A DNA stretch of 64,000 bases, taken from the NCBI GenBank assembly GCA_035762345.1, contig DASTPE010000160.1, positions 1 through 64,000 on the forward strand, in the 5' to 3' direction. Each line of letters begins with the position of its first letter. Positions within the stretch are counted from its first letter, which is position 1. The notes beneath the pieces are model-generated. The model saw nothing but the letters and a program-made list of their open reading frames with translations. It searched no databases and was not told the origin of the DNA. Below, piece by piece: positions 1 through 7,769 of the stretch. A program made the translations under genes and the position numbers. The stretch comes from SCGC-AG-212-J23 sp035762345. Its GTDB lineage: Bacteria > Pseudomonadota > Gammaproteobacteria > Burkholderiales > SG8-39.

Positions 1-468
1 GCGCGCGGAAGCTTTCCACACCTGATTTTCGAAACCGCGCGAAGCGGCAAGCAGCGCGTCTCCCCGCGAGCCGCCGAGGAATTTCGGCGCCCAGTAGCTT
101 TCGACCGAATGGCGCGTGAGCGAGGTGAGAACCAGCATGTCGAGAAGGTTTTCCACGGCGTTCTCGCCCATCGCGATCTGCAGGGCCGCGGTGCGGGTGC
201 CGAGCTTCCAGCCGGTCGCGAAATAGCCGAAACGCTCCCCGCCCTCCGCGTCCCGGACCCGGTCGGCCTCCTCCGCCATGGTAACGGCGTACCGGTCCGC
301 TACGCGCATCACCTCCGCGCGCAGCATCTCCCGCTTGATCGGCTTCCCGGCCTGCGCGCCGAGCGTCGCCACGGACACCGTGTCGCTCTTCGGCGCAGGC
401 GGCGCGCCGACGCAGCCGAGCAACGTCAGTACCACCATGGCGGCGGGGGCTCTATGGCACAGGGTCAT
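1..468 (-). CDS. Putative lipoprotein, partial (cut by window edge)
   Basis: An open frame runs from ATG at 468 to base 1 without a stop, so the C-terminus lies outside the window. The first 18 residues are a hydrophobic signal ending in a lipobox-like LLGC, followed by a proline-rich AAPP-like stretch. This predicts lipidation at Cys18 and an envelope location. The rest (about 138 residues visible) is soluble and helical-looking, with no motif I recognise. It lies 63 bp downstream of rlmI on the same strand and may be the last gene of that operon. The reading frame is seen directly; the lipoprotein assignment is inference from the signal, and the function is unknown. Confidence 0.6.
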   Translation of the reverse strand, partial: MTLCHRAPAAMVVLTLLGCVGAPPAPKSDTVSVATLGAQAGKPIKREMLRAEVMRVADRYAVTMAEEADRVRDAEGGERFGYFATGWKLGTRTAALQIAMGENAVENLLDMLVLTSLTRHSVESYWAPKFLGGSRGDALLAASRGFENQVWKASAR

Positions 469-531
469 GCCCGGATGCTATGGGCGGGCCGCATGCCCAA
501 TTTGACGTAGATCAAGCAGGGCACCTTGTGG

Positions 532-1716
532 CTAGCTGCGCAAGAGCAGCAACCCCTTTAGATACTCGCCCTCCGGGAACCGGAGCGCCACGGGGTGGTC
601 GGCCGCGGCGGTGAAGCGCTCGATGATCTTCGCGTCTGCGCCTGCGTCCAGCGCCGCACCGGCGACAATCGACTGGAAAAGCTCGGCCGAGACGCCGCCG
701 GAGCAGGAGAAGGTGGCGAGCAGACCGCCGGGCGCGAGTAGCTTGAGCGCCCATAGGTTGATGTCCTTATAAGCGCGGGCCGCCTTTTTTACCTGCGCGG
801 CTGTAGGGGCAAATTTCGGCGGATCCAGCACCACCAGGTCGAATTTCGCATTCTGATCGCGCAGCCTTCTCAACTTTTCAAATACGTCGCCCTGCTGAAA
901 CTCGATGCGCGAAGCGTCCAGGGGATTGGCGGCGAGGTTCTCCCTGGCCACTTCGAGCGCAGCCGCGGAGCTTTCGATCGCGGTGACACGCTTCGCGCCG
1001 CCCGCGAGCGCGGCGATCGAGAATCCGCCCGTATAGCAGAAGCCATCGAGCACGTCCCGTCCGGCGGCGAGCGAGCGTACGCGCTGGCGGTTCTCGCGCT
1101 GGTCAAGGAAGAAGCCGGTTTTCTGGCCCTGCTCGACGTCGACGCGGAAGTTCAGCCCGTATTCGATGATCGGACAGCGCGCGGCGTTGCGGTTGCCGCG
1201 CGCGAACCCGACCCGTGGCTCGAGCCCTTCGAGCTTGCGCACTTCGGCGTCGGAGCGCTCGAAAATCGCCGCGCAGCCGCTGAGCTCCATCAGCGCATCG
1301 AGAATAGGTTCGCGCCACCGCTCGACTCCGGCGGCGAGAAATTGCGCGACCAGCACGTCGGCGTACCGATCCACCACGAGGCCCGGCAGGGCGTCGGATT
1401 CGCCGTGCACGAGGCGCAGCGCATTCGCATGCTTCGCCGCGGGTAGCGCTTCGCGCAGGGCAAGCGCCGCCTGTAACCTCGTTCTGAATAAACTTCCATC
1501 CACCTGCTCCGACGGGTCGAACGTCCAGACGCGCGCCCGGATCTGCGACTTGGGACTGTAGGCCGCACGCGCGAGCAGTTTCTTTGCCCTATCGAGCACG
1601 TCCACCGTGTCGCCCAGGGCCGGTTTCCCGTTCACCTTTTCCACCGCGCCGGAGAAAATCCACGGGTGCCGGCGCTTGAGCGACCTCTCGCGCCCTTTTT
1701 TCAGGAGCAGATTCAT
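532..1716 (-). CDS. rlmI: 23S rRNA m5C methyltransferase RlmI (class I SAM-dependent)
   Basis: 394 residues, the usual length for RlmI/YccW, which methylates C1962 of 23S rRNA with SAM. The N-terminal ~80 residues (KKGRERSLKRRHPWIFSG) form a PUA domain. A central EEHAD-like linker carries GQKTGFFLDQRENR. The C-terminal Rossmann methyltransferase domain has DGFCYTGGFS (motif I), DLVVLDPPKFAP (motif IV) and the catalytic-cysteine region TFSCSGGVS. The ATG at 1716 overlaps the xerC stop by 4 nt, so the two are probably translationally coupled. Function is established for the family. Nothing odd in the sequence. Confidence 0.93.
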   Translation of the reverse strand: MNLLLKKGRERSLKRRHPWIFSGAVEKVNGKPALGDTVDVLDRAKKLLARAAYSPKSQIRARVWTFDPSEQVDGSLFRTRLQAALALREALPAAKHANALRLVHGESDALPGLVVDRYADVLVAQFLAAGVERWREPILDALMELSGCAAIFERSDAEVRKLEGLEPRVGFARGNRNAARCPIIEYGLNFRVDVEQGQKTGFFLDQRENRQRVRSLAAGRDVLDGFCYTGGFSIAALAGGAKRVTAIESSAAALEVARENLAANPLDASRIEFQQGDVFEKLRRLRDQNAKFDLVVLDPPKFAPTAAQVKKAARAYKDINLWALKLLAPGGLLATFSCSGGVSAELFQSIVAGAALDAGADAKIIERFTAAADHPVALRFPEGEYLKGLLLLRS

Positions 1717-2606
1717 TTCTTGCGGGCGCGCGGATGGGCGGCGTCGTAGATCTTGGCCAGCGCCTGGAAGTCGAGGTGGGTGTAGACCTGGGTCGTCGAG
1801 ATGCTCGCGTGCCCAAGCATTTCCTGCACCGCCCGCAGGTCCTGCGAGGATTGCAGCATGTGGCTCGCGAACGAATGCCGCAGCATGTGGGGGTGCACAT
1901 GCTCGGCAAGGCCGCGGCGTTTTGCCCAGCGCGTCAGCCGTTGCCAGACGCGGCTCGGCGAGATCCTTTTCCCGCGGGCGCCCACAAATAGCGCCTTCTC
2001 ATCCGGCACTGCAATCTTGTCCCTAAGTGATAACCAATGCTTCAGCGCCTCGCGCGCTTTCGCGCCGACCGGCACGGTCCGGGTCTTCGATCCCTTGCCG
2101 GTCACCGTGACTTCACCCTTGTCCGGCTCGTCGCTCAAATCGAGCGCAGTCAGCTCGCTGACCCGCAGGCCCGACGAGTAGAGCAACTCGAACATCGCCG
2201 CGTCCTGCAATGTCAACGCAGACTTCTCTTCGAGTTCGCCGTCCAGGAGCCGTTGCGCCGCCTCCACCGACAACGCCTTGGGCAACGGGCGCGCAGCCTT
2301 AGGCGCGCGGATGCCGAGCGCCGGGTTGGCACGCAGGTTGCGATGCCGCGCAAGCCAGCGGAAGTAGCCGCGCCACGCCGACAGCGTGAGCGCCAGCGTG
2401 CGCGGCGACGCGCCTTTGGCGTGCAGCATCGCGATGAGGCGCCTCACCTGTGCCGGCTCGAGCGATTCAGGACAATCGGCTTCCTTCAGAAGCAAGTCGA
2501 GAGCGTGGGCGTAGTTGCGCAGCGTTGCGGGCGAAAGCCGGCGCTGGTGCTCGAGCGCCTCGAGATACTCGCGCGCTACAGCCGCGCCGTCACTCCGGCT
2601 GCGCAT
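1713..2606 (-). CDS. xerC: Site-specific tyrosine recombinase XerC
   Basis: XerC acts with XerD at dif to resolve chromosome dimers during division. The protein is 297 residues, the normal size, with an N-terminal SAM-like core-binding domain (LEHQRRLSPATLRNYAHAL) and a C-terminal catalytic domain. Catalytic residues are visible in order: Arg in SSGLRVSEL, Lys in GKGSKTR, HxxR in HMLRHSFAS, His in LGHASIS and Tyr in TTQVYTHL. A longer frame reaches 2792, but the extra residues are Arg-rich shadow of the DUF484 gene. The ATG at 2606 gives the family N-terminus and a 31-nt overlap with that gene. The dapF-DUF484-xerC order is a standard proteobacterial arrangement. Confidence 0.93.
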   Translation of the reverse strand: MRSRSDGAAVAREYLEALEHQRRLSPATLRNYAHALDLLLKEADCPESLEPAQVRRLIAMLHAKGASPRTLALTLSAWRGYFRWLARHRNLRANPALGIRAPKAARPLPKALSVEAAQRLLDGELEEKSALTLQDAAMFELLYSSGLRVSELTALDLSDEPDKGEVTVTGKGSKTRTVPVGAKAREALKHWLSLRDKIAVPDEKALFVGARGKRISPSRVWQRLTRWAKRRGLAEHVHPHMLRHSFASHMLQSSQDLRAVQEMLGHASISTTQVYTHLDFQALAKIYDAAHPRARKK

Positions 2607-3220
2607 AGCTCGCCGATGCGACGCAGGTACAGCGTACCCATGTCGGGATAGAAGCGCTTCGCGTCCTCGCTCCCGAGCGCGAGTAGGCCGAACACCGCAG
2701 TCTGGCCGAGCGGCACGAGCGCCACCGAGCGCACGTGCTCGGCTGCTTCTCGAAACCACGGCACGAACGGATTGCCGGCGGCCGGGCCGCACTGCGGCGC
2801 GGCCATCGCGCCGGCGTGCAGGCGCTGCACCTCGTCCACAGACCGCGCCTCCTCGAAATCCGTTGGCACGCTCTTGCCCCAGACGCGCAGCGCCACGTGC
2901 GGCACGGCGAAGTCCTCGCGCAGGTGGAAGTAGAGAGCGGCGACGAGCGCCGGAAAATCCTTGGCACCCGCGAGCGCCACCGCGAGGCGGTGCACCTTCT
3001 CGCTGATCGCGTCGTTCTCTTCGCCGAACTGCAGCAGCTCGCCGAGCCGGCCTTCGAGCACCTTGAGCTTCTCGCGCAGCGCCACGGTCTGGCGCTCGGC
3101 GAGCGGAATCGCCCGTCCGCCGTAGGGATGCGGCACGTTGATGGTCTCGAGAAGCTCGGGATGCTGGTCGAAAAACTGCGGATGGGTACGCAGGTATCGC
3201 GCGATGTCGTCGGCGTTCAT
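2576..3220 (-). CDS. DUF484 family protein
   Basis: 214 residues. The N-terminus (ADDIARYLRTHPQFFDQHPELL) and the following LPHPYGGRAIPLAERQ-like segment are typical of DUF484. These are GAF-like cytoplasmic proteins of unknown biochemical role, almost always encoded between dapF and xerC. After a coiled-coil-like segment (about residues 45-85), a GAF-like fold is suggested by residues 90-200. An upstream extension to 3430 is a dapF shadow; ATG 3220 begins the conserved N-terminus and lies 2 nt after the dapF stop. No catalytic motif is visible. Family assignment is confident, function unknown. Confidence 0.85.
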   Translation of the reverse strand: MNADDIARYLRTHPQFFDQHPELLETINVPHPYGGRAIPLAERQTVALREKLKVLEGRLGELLQFGEENDAISEKVHRLAVALAGAKDFPALVAALYFHLREDFAVPHVALRVWGKSVPTDFEEARSVDEVQRLHAGAMAAPQCGPAAGNPFVPWFREAAEHVRSVALVPLGQTAVFGLLALGSEDAKRFYPDMGTLYLRRIGELCAAGVTARL

Positions 3221-3222
3221 TC

Positions 3223-4017
3223 TTATAGTTCTAGTGTGCCTTCGAAGACGGTGACCGCAGGTCCTTTCATGATCACGGCATTCTCGCCGCCAGTCCACGA
3301 AATGGTCAACGTGCCTCCGCGCGTGCGAGCCTTCACCGGGGAATCGAGCAAGCCGCGCGAGATGCCCGCGACCACCGCGGCGCAGGCGCCGGTGCCGCAC
3401 GACAGCGTCTCGCCAGCGCCGCGCTCCCACACGCGGAGCGCGATCGTGCTGCGCTCGAGCACCTGCATGTAGCCGGCGTTCACCCGGTTGGGGAAACGGG
3501 GATGCGTCTCGAGCGCCGGGCCTTGCACCGTAACCGGCGCGCTCGCCACCTCAGGCACTACCTGCACCGCGTGCGGGTTACCCAGGGAAACGATCGTCAC
3601 CTCGACGTGCCGGCCCTGCACGCTCAGTCGCTCGATCACCGGCGGGGAGGGCTTTCCCATGTCGACGCTCACTTCGCCATCGGGCTCGAGGCGCGGCTTG
3701 ATCGTGCCGCCGAGGGTTTCGACCCGGATCTCGCGCTTCGCCGTGAGGCCGCGCGCGTGCACGAACTTGACGAAGCAGCGCGCGCCGTTGCCGCACTGCT
3801 CGACCTCGCCGCCGTCGGCGTTGAAGATGCGGTAACGGAAGTCCGCCGCCGGGTCGCGCGGCTGCTCGACGACCAGGACTTGATCGCAACCGACACCGAA
3901 ATGGCGATCGGCAATTCTTTTCAGCTGCGAGGAATCCAGGCGAAACGGCTGCTCGGTGCAATCGAAAACCACGAAATCGTTGCCCGCGCCTTGCATCTTC
4001 GTGAAGGCCAGGTTCAT
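3223..4017 (-). CDS. dapF: Diaminopimelate epimerase
   Basis: Converts LL-DAP to meso-DAP for lysine and peptidoglycan synthesis; cytosolic, PLP-independent, using two cysteines. The 264-residue protein begins with the family signature MQGAGNDFVVFD. It shows both catalytic-cysteine loops, EQCGNGARCF (about residue 75) and SCGTGACAAV (about 212). The length is normal. Its start overlaps the upstream aminotransferase stop by 4 nt, and the DUF484 gene follows after 2 nt. Confidence 0.95.
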   Translation of the reverse strand: MNLAFTKMQGAGNDFVVFDCTEQPFRLDSSQLKRIADRHFGVGCDQVLVVEQPRDPAADFRYRIFNADGGEVEQCGNGARCFVKFVHARGLTAKREIRVETLGGTIKPRLEPDGEVSVDMGKPSPPVIERLSVQGRHVEVTIVSLGNPHAVQVVPEVASAPVTVQGPALETHPRFPNRVNAGYMQVLERSTIALRVWERGAGETLSCGTGACAAVVAGISRGLLDSPVKARTRGGTLTISWTGGENAVIMKGPAVTVFEGTLEL

Positions 4018-5114
4018 GCGGCGCTGCGCACGCAGGCCGCGATGCGGTCGATCGACGCCTCGTCGAGCAGCGGATGTATCGGCAGCGACAGCACGCTCTT
4101 TGCAACCTCCTCCGCCGCAGGCAAAGAAACATCCTTCGCAATGCCCGCGTACGCCGGTTGCTGGTGCAGCGGCAAAGGATAGAACACCGAGCTCGCGATC
4201 CCCTCCTTTGCCAGTGCTTCGCGGACGGCGTCGCGCCGCTGCGCCCGGATCGTGAACTGATGGTAGACATGCGTGCCGCGCCCATGCTCGACCGGCAGGA
4301 CGACCCTCGCGCCGGCGAGCTTCTCGCGATAGCGCCGTGCCACGGCGCGCCGCGCGTCGTTGAAGCGCGGCAGGTGCTTGAGCTTGACCCGCAGGACCGC
4401 GGCCTGCAGCTCGTCCAGGCGGCTATTCCAGCCCACGCGCTCGTGCAGGTAGGTCTGCCGGCTGCCGTGATGGCGCAACATGCGCAGGACTTTCGCCTGA
4501 CCCTCGTTCTGCGCCGTGACCAAGCCGGCGTCGCCGGCGGCGGCGAGGTTCTTGGTGGGGTAGAAGGAAAACCCGCCGAAATCACCCCAGCTGCCGGCTC
4601 GCCTGCCGTCGTAGTCGGCGCCGATGCACTGAGCGCAGTCTTCGACCAGCACGAGCTTTCTCTCCCGGCAGATTCCTGAAATCTGGTCGAGCGCGGCGCA
4701 CTGCCCGAAAAGATGAACCGCGATGACCGCCTTCGTCCTGTTGGTGATCCTTCCGGAAAGCGAAGCAGGATCGAGATTGAACGTGCCTTCATCCACGTCG
4801 GCAAACACCGGCGTCGCGCCGGTGTACGAGACCGCCTCGCCGGTGGCGAAGAAGGTGAAGCCCGGGATGATCACCTCATCGCCCGCCCCGATGCCGGCCG
4901 CCACCAACGGCAGGTGCAGCGCATCGGTGCCCGAGTTCACCCCCACGGCGTGATTGGCGCCGATAAAGGCAGCGATCTCGCGCTCGAGCCCCTCGCCCTC
5001 CGGGCCGAGCACGAAACGCCCCGAGGCAAGCACGCGGCTAACCGCGACGTCGATCTCGGCCTTAAGCGCGCGGTATTCCCCCGCCGGGTCGACCATCGGA
5101 ATGCTTGGATTCAT
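4014..5114 (-). CDS. DegT/DnrJ/EryC1 family sugar aminotransferase (GnnB-like)
   Basis: 366-residue PLP enzyme of the DegT/DnrJ/EryC1/StrS family, which transaminates nucleotide-linked keto-sugars. Visible features are the substrate loop GTDALHLPLVAAG, PGFTFFATGEA, the Asp region VLVEDCAQCIGA and the Schiff-base lysine in FSFYPTKNLAAAGD. The neighbours define the likely role: a Gfo/Idh/MocA dehydrogenase immediately upstream (4-nt overlap) and two LpxL-type acyltransferases. A dehydrogenase/aminotransferase pair of this kind is GnnA/GnnB, which make UDP-GlcNAc3N for lipid A in Acidithiobacillus and Leptospira. The family is certain; the GnnB role is inference. A role in an O-antigen amino sugar is the alternative. 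Confidence 0.85.
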   Translation of the reverse strand: MNPSIPMVDPAGEYRALKAEIDVAVSRVLASGRFVLGPEGEGLEREIAAFIGANHAVGVNSGTDALHLPLVAAGIGAGDEVIIPGFTFFATGEAVSYTGATPVFADVDEGTFNLDPASLSGRITNRTKAVIAVHLFGQCAALDQISGICRERKLVLVEDCAQCIGADYDGRRAGSWGDFGGFSFYPTKNLAAAGDAGLVTAQNEGQAKVLRMLRHHGSRQTYLHERVGWNSRLDELQAAVLRVKLKHLPRFNDARRAVARRYREKLAGARVVLPVEHGRGTHVYHQFTIRAQRRDAVREALAKEGIASSVFYPLPLHQQPAYAGIAKDVSLPAAEEVAKSVLSLPIHPLLDEASIDRIAACVRSAA

Positions 5115-6004
5115 GCGAACCGTTCCAGGCGCTCGCGCACCAGCCGGCCAATGTCGAGCGCAATCTTGAGCACGCGCCGCCCCTCGGCTCCGTCGACCGC
5201 GGGCGGCTTGCGGCTGCGGACCGCGGCGACGAAAGCCTCGGCCTGCGAATAGAGCGCATCGCCGCTGCCATGCGACTCCTCAGTCTCCTGGATCTCGCCC
5301 TCGGCCTGGCGTACATAGCGCAGCTTCCCCGCCTGCAGGTCGGCGGAGACGTACACGCCCGGCTGGAACACGCGGAACTTGCGCACCGCGGACTGGCTTG
5401 CGCGGCTCGCGGTAAGGTCGGCGACGCAGCCGTTGGCGAACTCGATGCGCGCCGAGGCGATGTCGATGTCCTTGGTCAGCACGCGGAAACCGCAGGCGCT
5501 CAAGCCCGCGACCTCGGAGCGCGCGAGCGACAGCGCAAGGTCGAGGTCGTGGATCATCAGGTCGAGGATAACGTCCACTTCGGCGCCGCGCTGCTTGAAC
5601 CCCGAGAGGCGCTCCGCGTCGATGAAGAGCGGCCGGTCCATGCGCTCGACGAGCGCCTGGAATGCCCGGTTGTAGCGCTCGACATGACCCACCTGAAGCA
5701 CCACGTTCTTCTCGCGAGCCAGCCTGACGAGGTCGTCAGCCTGCTCGAGCGTGCTGGCGAGCGGCTTTTCGACCAGCAAGTGCACTCCGTTCTCGAGGCA
5801 TTCGCGCCCGATCGCGTGGTGCAGGTCGGTGGGGACGGCAATCACCGCGGCGTCGAGGCGGGGAAGGATTTCCCTGAAGTCGGAGATGCGGGCGCGCGCC
5901 GGATCGCGGTCGACCACGGCGGCGAGCTCGACGCCCGGCAGGCGCGCGAACTTGTCGGCGTGGTAGCGCCCCATGTGCCCCGCGCCGATGACCGCAAGCT
6001 TCAA
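5111..6004 (-). CDS. Gfo/Idh/MocA family oxidoreductase (GnnA-like UDP-GlcNAc 3-dehydrogenase)
   Basis: 297 residues from a TTG start at 6004, which overlaps the preceding acyltransferase stop (TTGA). Longer frames up to 6208 would only add out-of-family sequence. The N-terminus LAVIGAGHMGRYHADK is the NAD(P)-binding Rossmann motif. EKPLAST at about 90 carries the conserved catalytic lysine, and VGHVERYNRA at about 120 is a signature I associate with UDP-GlcNAc 3-dehydrogenases. Proposed reaction: oxidation of C3 of UDP-GlcNAc, giving the substrate for the overlapping aminotransferase. Family membership is clear; substrate is inferred from motif and context. Confidence 0.85.
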   Translation of the reverse strand: MKLAVIGAGHMGRYHADKFARLPGVELAAVVDRDPARARISDFREILPRLDAAVIAVPTDLHHAIGRECLENGVHLLVEKPLASTLEQADDLVRLAREKNVVLQVGHVERYNRAFQALVERMDRPLFIDAERLSGFKQRGAEVDVILDLMIHDLDLALSLARSEVAGLSACGFRVLTKDIDIASARIEFANGCVADLTASRASQSAVRKFRVFQPGVYVSADLQAGKLRYVRQAEGEIQETEESHGSGDALYSQAEAFVAAVRSRKPPAVDGAEGRRVLKIALDIGRLVRERLERFA

Positions 6005-6858
6005 TAGAACCTCGGCTCGCCCGCCGGGCGGGTCTTGAATCTCTTGTGCAACCAGAAGTACTGCTCGGGCATCTCGAGCACCCGCTCCTCGATGAAAGCC
6101 ATCATGCGTCGGGCGTCGATGTGGTCGTCGCCGCTCGGGAAGCGGGTCCACGCGGGATACAGGCGTGCGACGTAGCCGCCGTCCCCCGGCAGCATGCGCG
6201 TCACGCAAGGCACCACGGCCGCCCCGGTCGCGCGGGCAATATACGCGAGTCCCGTGACGGTCGCGGCGGGAACGCCGAAGAACGGCACGAACACCGAGCG
6301 CTTCGGGCCGAAGTCCAAGTCGGGAAGATAGTAGTACAGCGTGCCCGAGTCGATGAGCTCGATGCCCCGGCTAATGCCGCCCTGACGTGGATACATCACG
6401 CCGCCGAAGCGTGTTCGCCCCGCGACGAGGCGCGCCTCGAAGCGCGGGTCCTTCTGGCGCGAGTACATCATGGCGACGGGGTATTCGAGCGCGAGGCGCG
6501 CGAGCGTCGCCTCGAAGCCGACGAAGTGCGGCGCGAACACGATGGTCTTCCTGTTCCCATCGAGGTGCTCCCGCCCTTCGAGGCGCACGAGCGCCTCGAT
6601 TCGGCGGCGCGACGACCACCAAAGGATGCCTTGCTCGATGAAGGCTCGGCAGAAGGCCTGGAAATGCGCGCGCGCAAGGCGCTCCCGCTCGGCCGGGTGC
6701 ATGCGCGGAAAGCATTTCTCCAGGTTGATGCGCGTCACCCTGCGCCGCTCGGGAATAAGCCAAAAAAGCATTCTCCCCAGCGCATTCCCGACGCGCGACA
6801 GAATGCCAAGAGGCAGGAAATGCACCAGCCACATGAAGGCGAAGACGATCCTGCTCAT
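6001..6858 (-). CDS. LpxL/HtrB-type lipid A acyltransferase (first copy)
   Basis: 285 residues. Inner-membrane protein with an N-terminal hydrophobic anchor (IVFAFMWLVHFLPLGIL) and the H-x4-E catalytic motif in FAPHFVGFEATLA. Downstream it has MYSRQKDP and the DLDFGPKRSVFVPFFGVPAAT segment, all typical of Kdo2-lipid A late acyltransferases. It transfers a secondary acyl chain to lipid A. ATG 6858 overlaps the stop of the second acyltransferase gene by 4 nt (ATGA); the upstream extension to 6930 is not family-like. Which secondary chain it adds (LpxL versus LpxM role) cannot be told from sequence alone. Confidence 0.9.
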   Translation of the reverse strand: MSRIVFAFMWLVHFLPLGILSRVGNALGRMLFWLIPERRRVTRINLEKCFPRMHPAERERLARAHFQAFCRAFIEQGILWWSSRRRIEALVRLEGREHLDGNRKTIVFAPHFVGFEATLARLALEYPVAMMYSRQKDPRFEARLVAGRTRFGGVMYPRQGGISRGIELIDSGTLYYYLPDLDFGPKRSVFVPFFGVPAATVTGLAYIARATGAAVVPCVTRMLPGDGGYVARLYPAWTRFPSGDDHIDARRMMAFIEERVLEMPEQYFWLHKRFKTRPAGEPRFY

Positions 6859-7748
6859 GCGGCGGGGCGGGGCTTTGCGCCGCGCGGGGTCTTGTAGCGG
6901 TTGTAGCCCCACAAATACTGCCCGGGACATTCGCGCACCAGATCTTCGAGCACGCGGTTCAAGTGGCGCACCGGCGTCTCGTCAGGAAGGGGCAGCGGCA
7001 GCGGTTTCACCACGATGCGGTACCCGACGCCCTGCGCCAGCCGCTCCGCGTAGGCAAGAAAGCATGCAACGTCGGCGCGCTGCGCGAGCCGCGGCGCGAG
7101 CGTCGCGGTGTAAGCGAGCTCGCCGAAGAACTCGGCCCATTCGCCCTCTCCCTCGCCCGGCACCTGGTCCGGGAGGAAGCCCGCGGCCTCGCGGCGCTTG
7201 AGCGCAGCGAGCACCTCGCGCACGCCGCGCGCATCCGCCGGTGCGAGACGCACGCCACCCCGGCCGCGTCCTGCGCGCATCAGGGGCTCGAGCCACATTA
7301 GCTTCGGCGCTCGATAGAGCACCGTCAGCGGCATGTGGCGCGCCGCGTACTGCGCCGTGATCTCGAAGCAGCCCATATGCGGAGTGAGAAAGAGCAGTGC
7401 CTTTCCCGCGGCGCGCGCCGCGTCCACCGCCGCCAGGCCGTGAACTTCGTTCACCAGCGCGGCGACGCGCTCCTGCGGGCGTAGCCACACTGCGGGCGTC
7501 TCGGCGAGCAGCTGTCCCGCGTGTGCGATCGCCGCGCGGCGCACGCGCGGTTCGTGGTACCCGGCGCGGGCAAGATTCGCGCGCAGGTGCCGGCGGTAGG
7601 TGGGCGACATCCCATACATGGCCCAGCCGAGGACGGTTCCCAATCGATGCAGCAGGCCGAGCGGCAGCTTGGCGTAGAGACGAAGAATGGAACCGAGGGG
7701 AATTCTGGGGAAGCGGGGCAAGTTTTGGTATCCTTGCGGCCTTCCCAT
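6855..7748 (-). CDS. LpxL/HtrB-type lipid A acyltransferase (second copy)
   Basis: 297 residues, same family as the next gene but divergent. It has an N-terminal hydrophobic segment (about residues 20-45), the catalytic H-x4-E motif in LTPHMGCFEITAQY, VLYRAPKLMWLEP and FLPDQVPGEGEGEW. It is the first gene of the minus-strand operon, divergent from metK. ATG 7748 lies only 21 bp from the metK start, so the divergent promoters must overlap coding sequence. An internal TTG start near 7721 is a possible alternative. Two tandem late acyltransferases fit addition of two secondary acyl chains to lipid A. Confidence 0.88.
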   Translation of the reverse strand: MGRPQGYQNLPRFPRIPLGSILRLYAKLPLGLLHRLGTVLGWAMYGMSPTYRRHLRANLARAGYHEPRVRRAAIAHAGQLLAETPAVWLRPQERVAALVNEVHGLAAVDAARAAGKALLFLTPHMGCFEITAQYAARHMPLTVLYRAPKLMWLEPLMRAGRGRGGVRLAPADARGVREVLAALKRREAAGFLPDQVPGEGEGEWAEFFGELAYTATLAPRLAQRADVACFLAYAERLAQGVGYRIVVKPLPLPLPDETPVRHLNRVLEDLVRECPGQYLWGYNRYKTPRGAKPRPAA

Positions 7749-7769
7749 TCAGCAGAAGAAACGCAGGCG

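Noticed and set aside
109..510. Plus-strand open frames at the left edge
   Set aside because: Opposite frame encodes a better protein with signal peptide and lipobox; the plus frames are Arg-rich shadows.
2607..2792. N-terminal extension of XerC to 2792
   Set aside because: The added residues are Arg-rich, unlike the family, and are the antisense-like frame of the DUF484 gene.
6005..6208. Longer start for the Gfo/Idh/MocA gene at an ATG 6208
   Set aside because: The extension lies inside the acyltransferase gene in another frame and has no family resemblance; the TTG at 6004 gives the expected Rossmann N-terminus.
7706..7734. Possible metK promoter (TATCCT at 7729)
   Set aside because: No acceptable -35 at the right distance, and the region is coding for the divergent acyltransferase; not strong enough to list.
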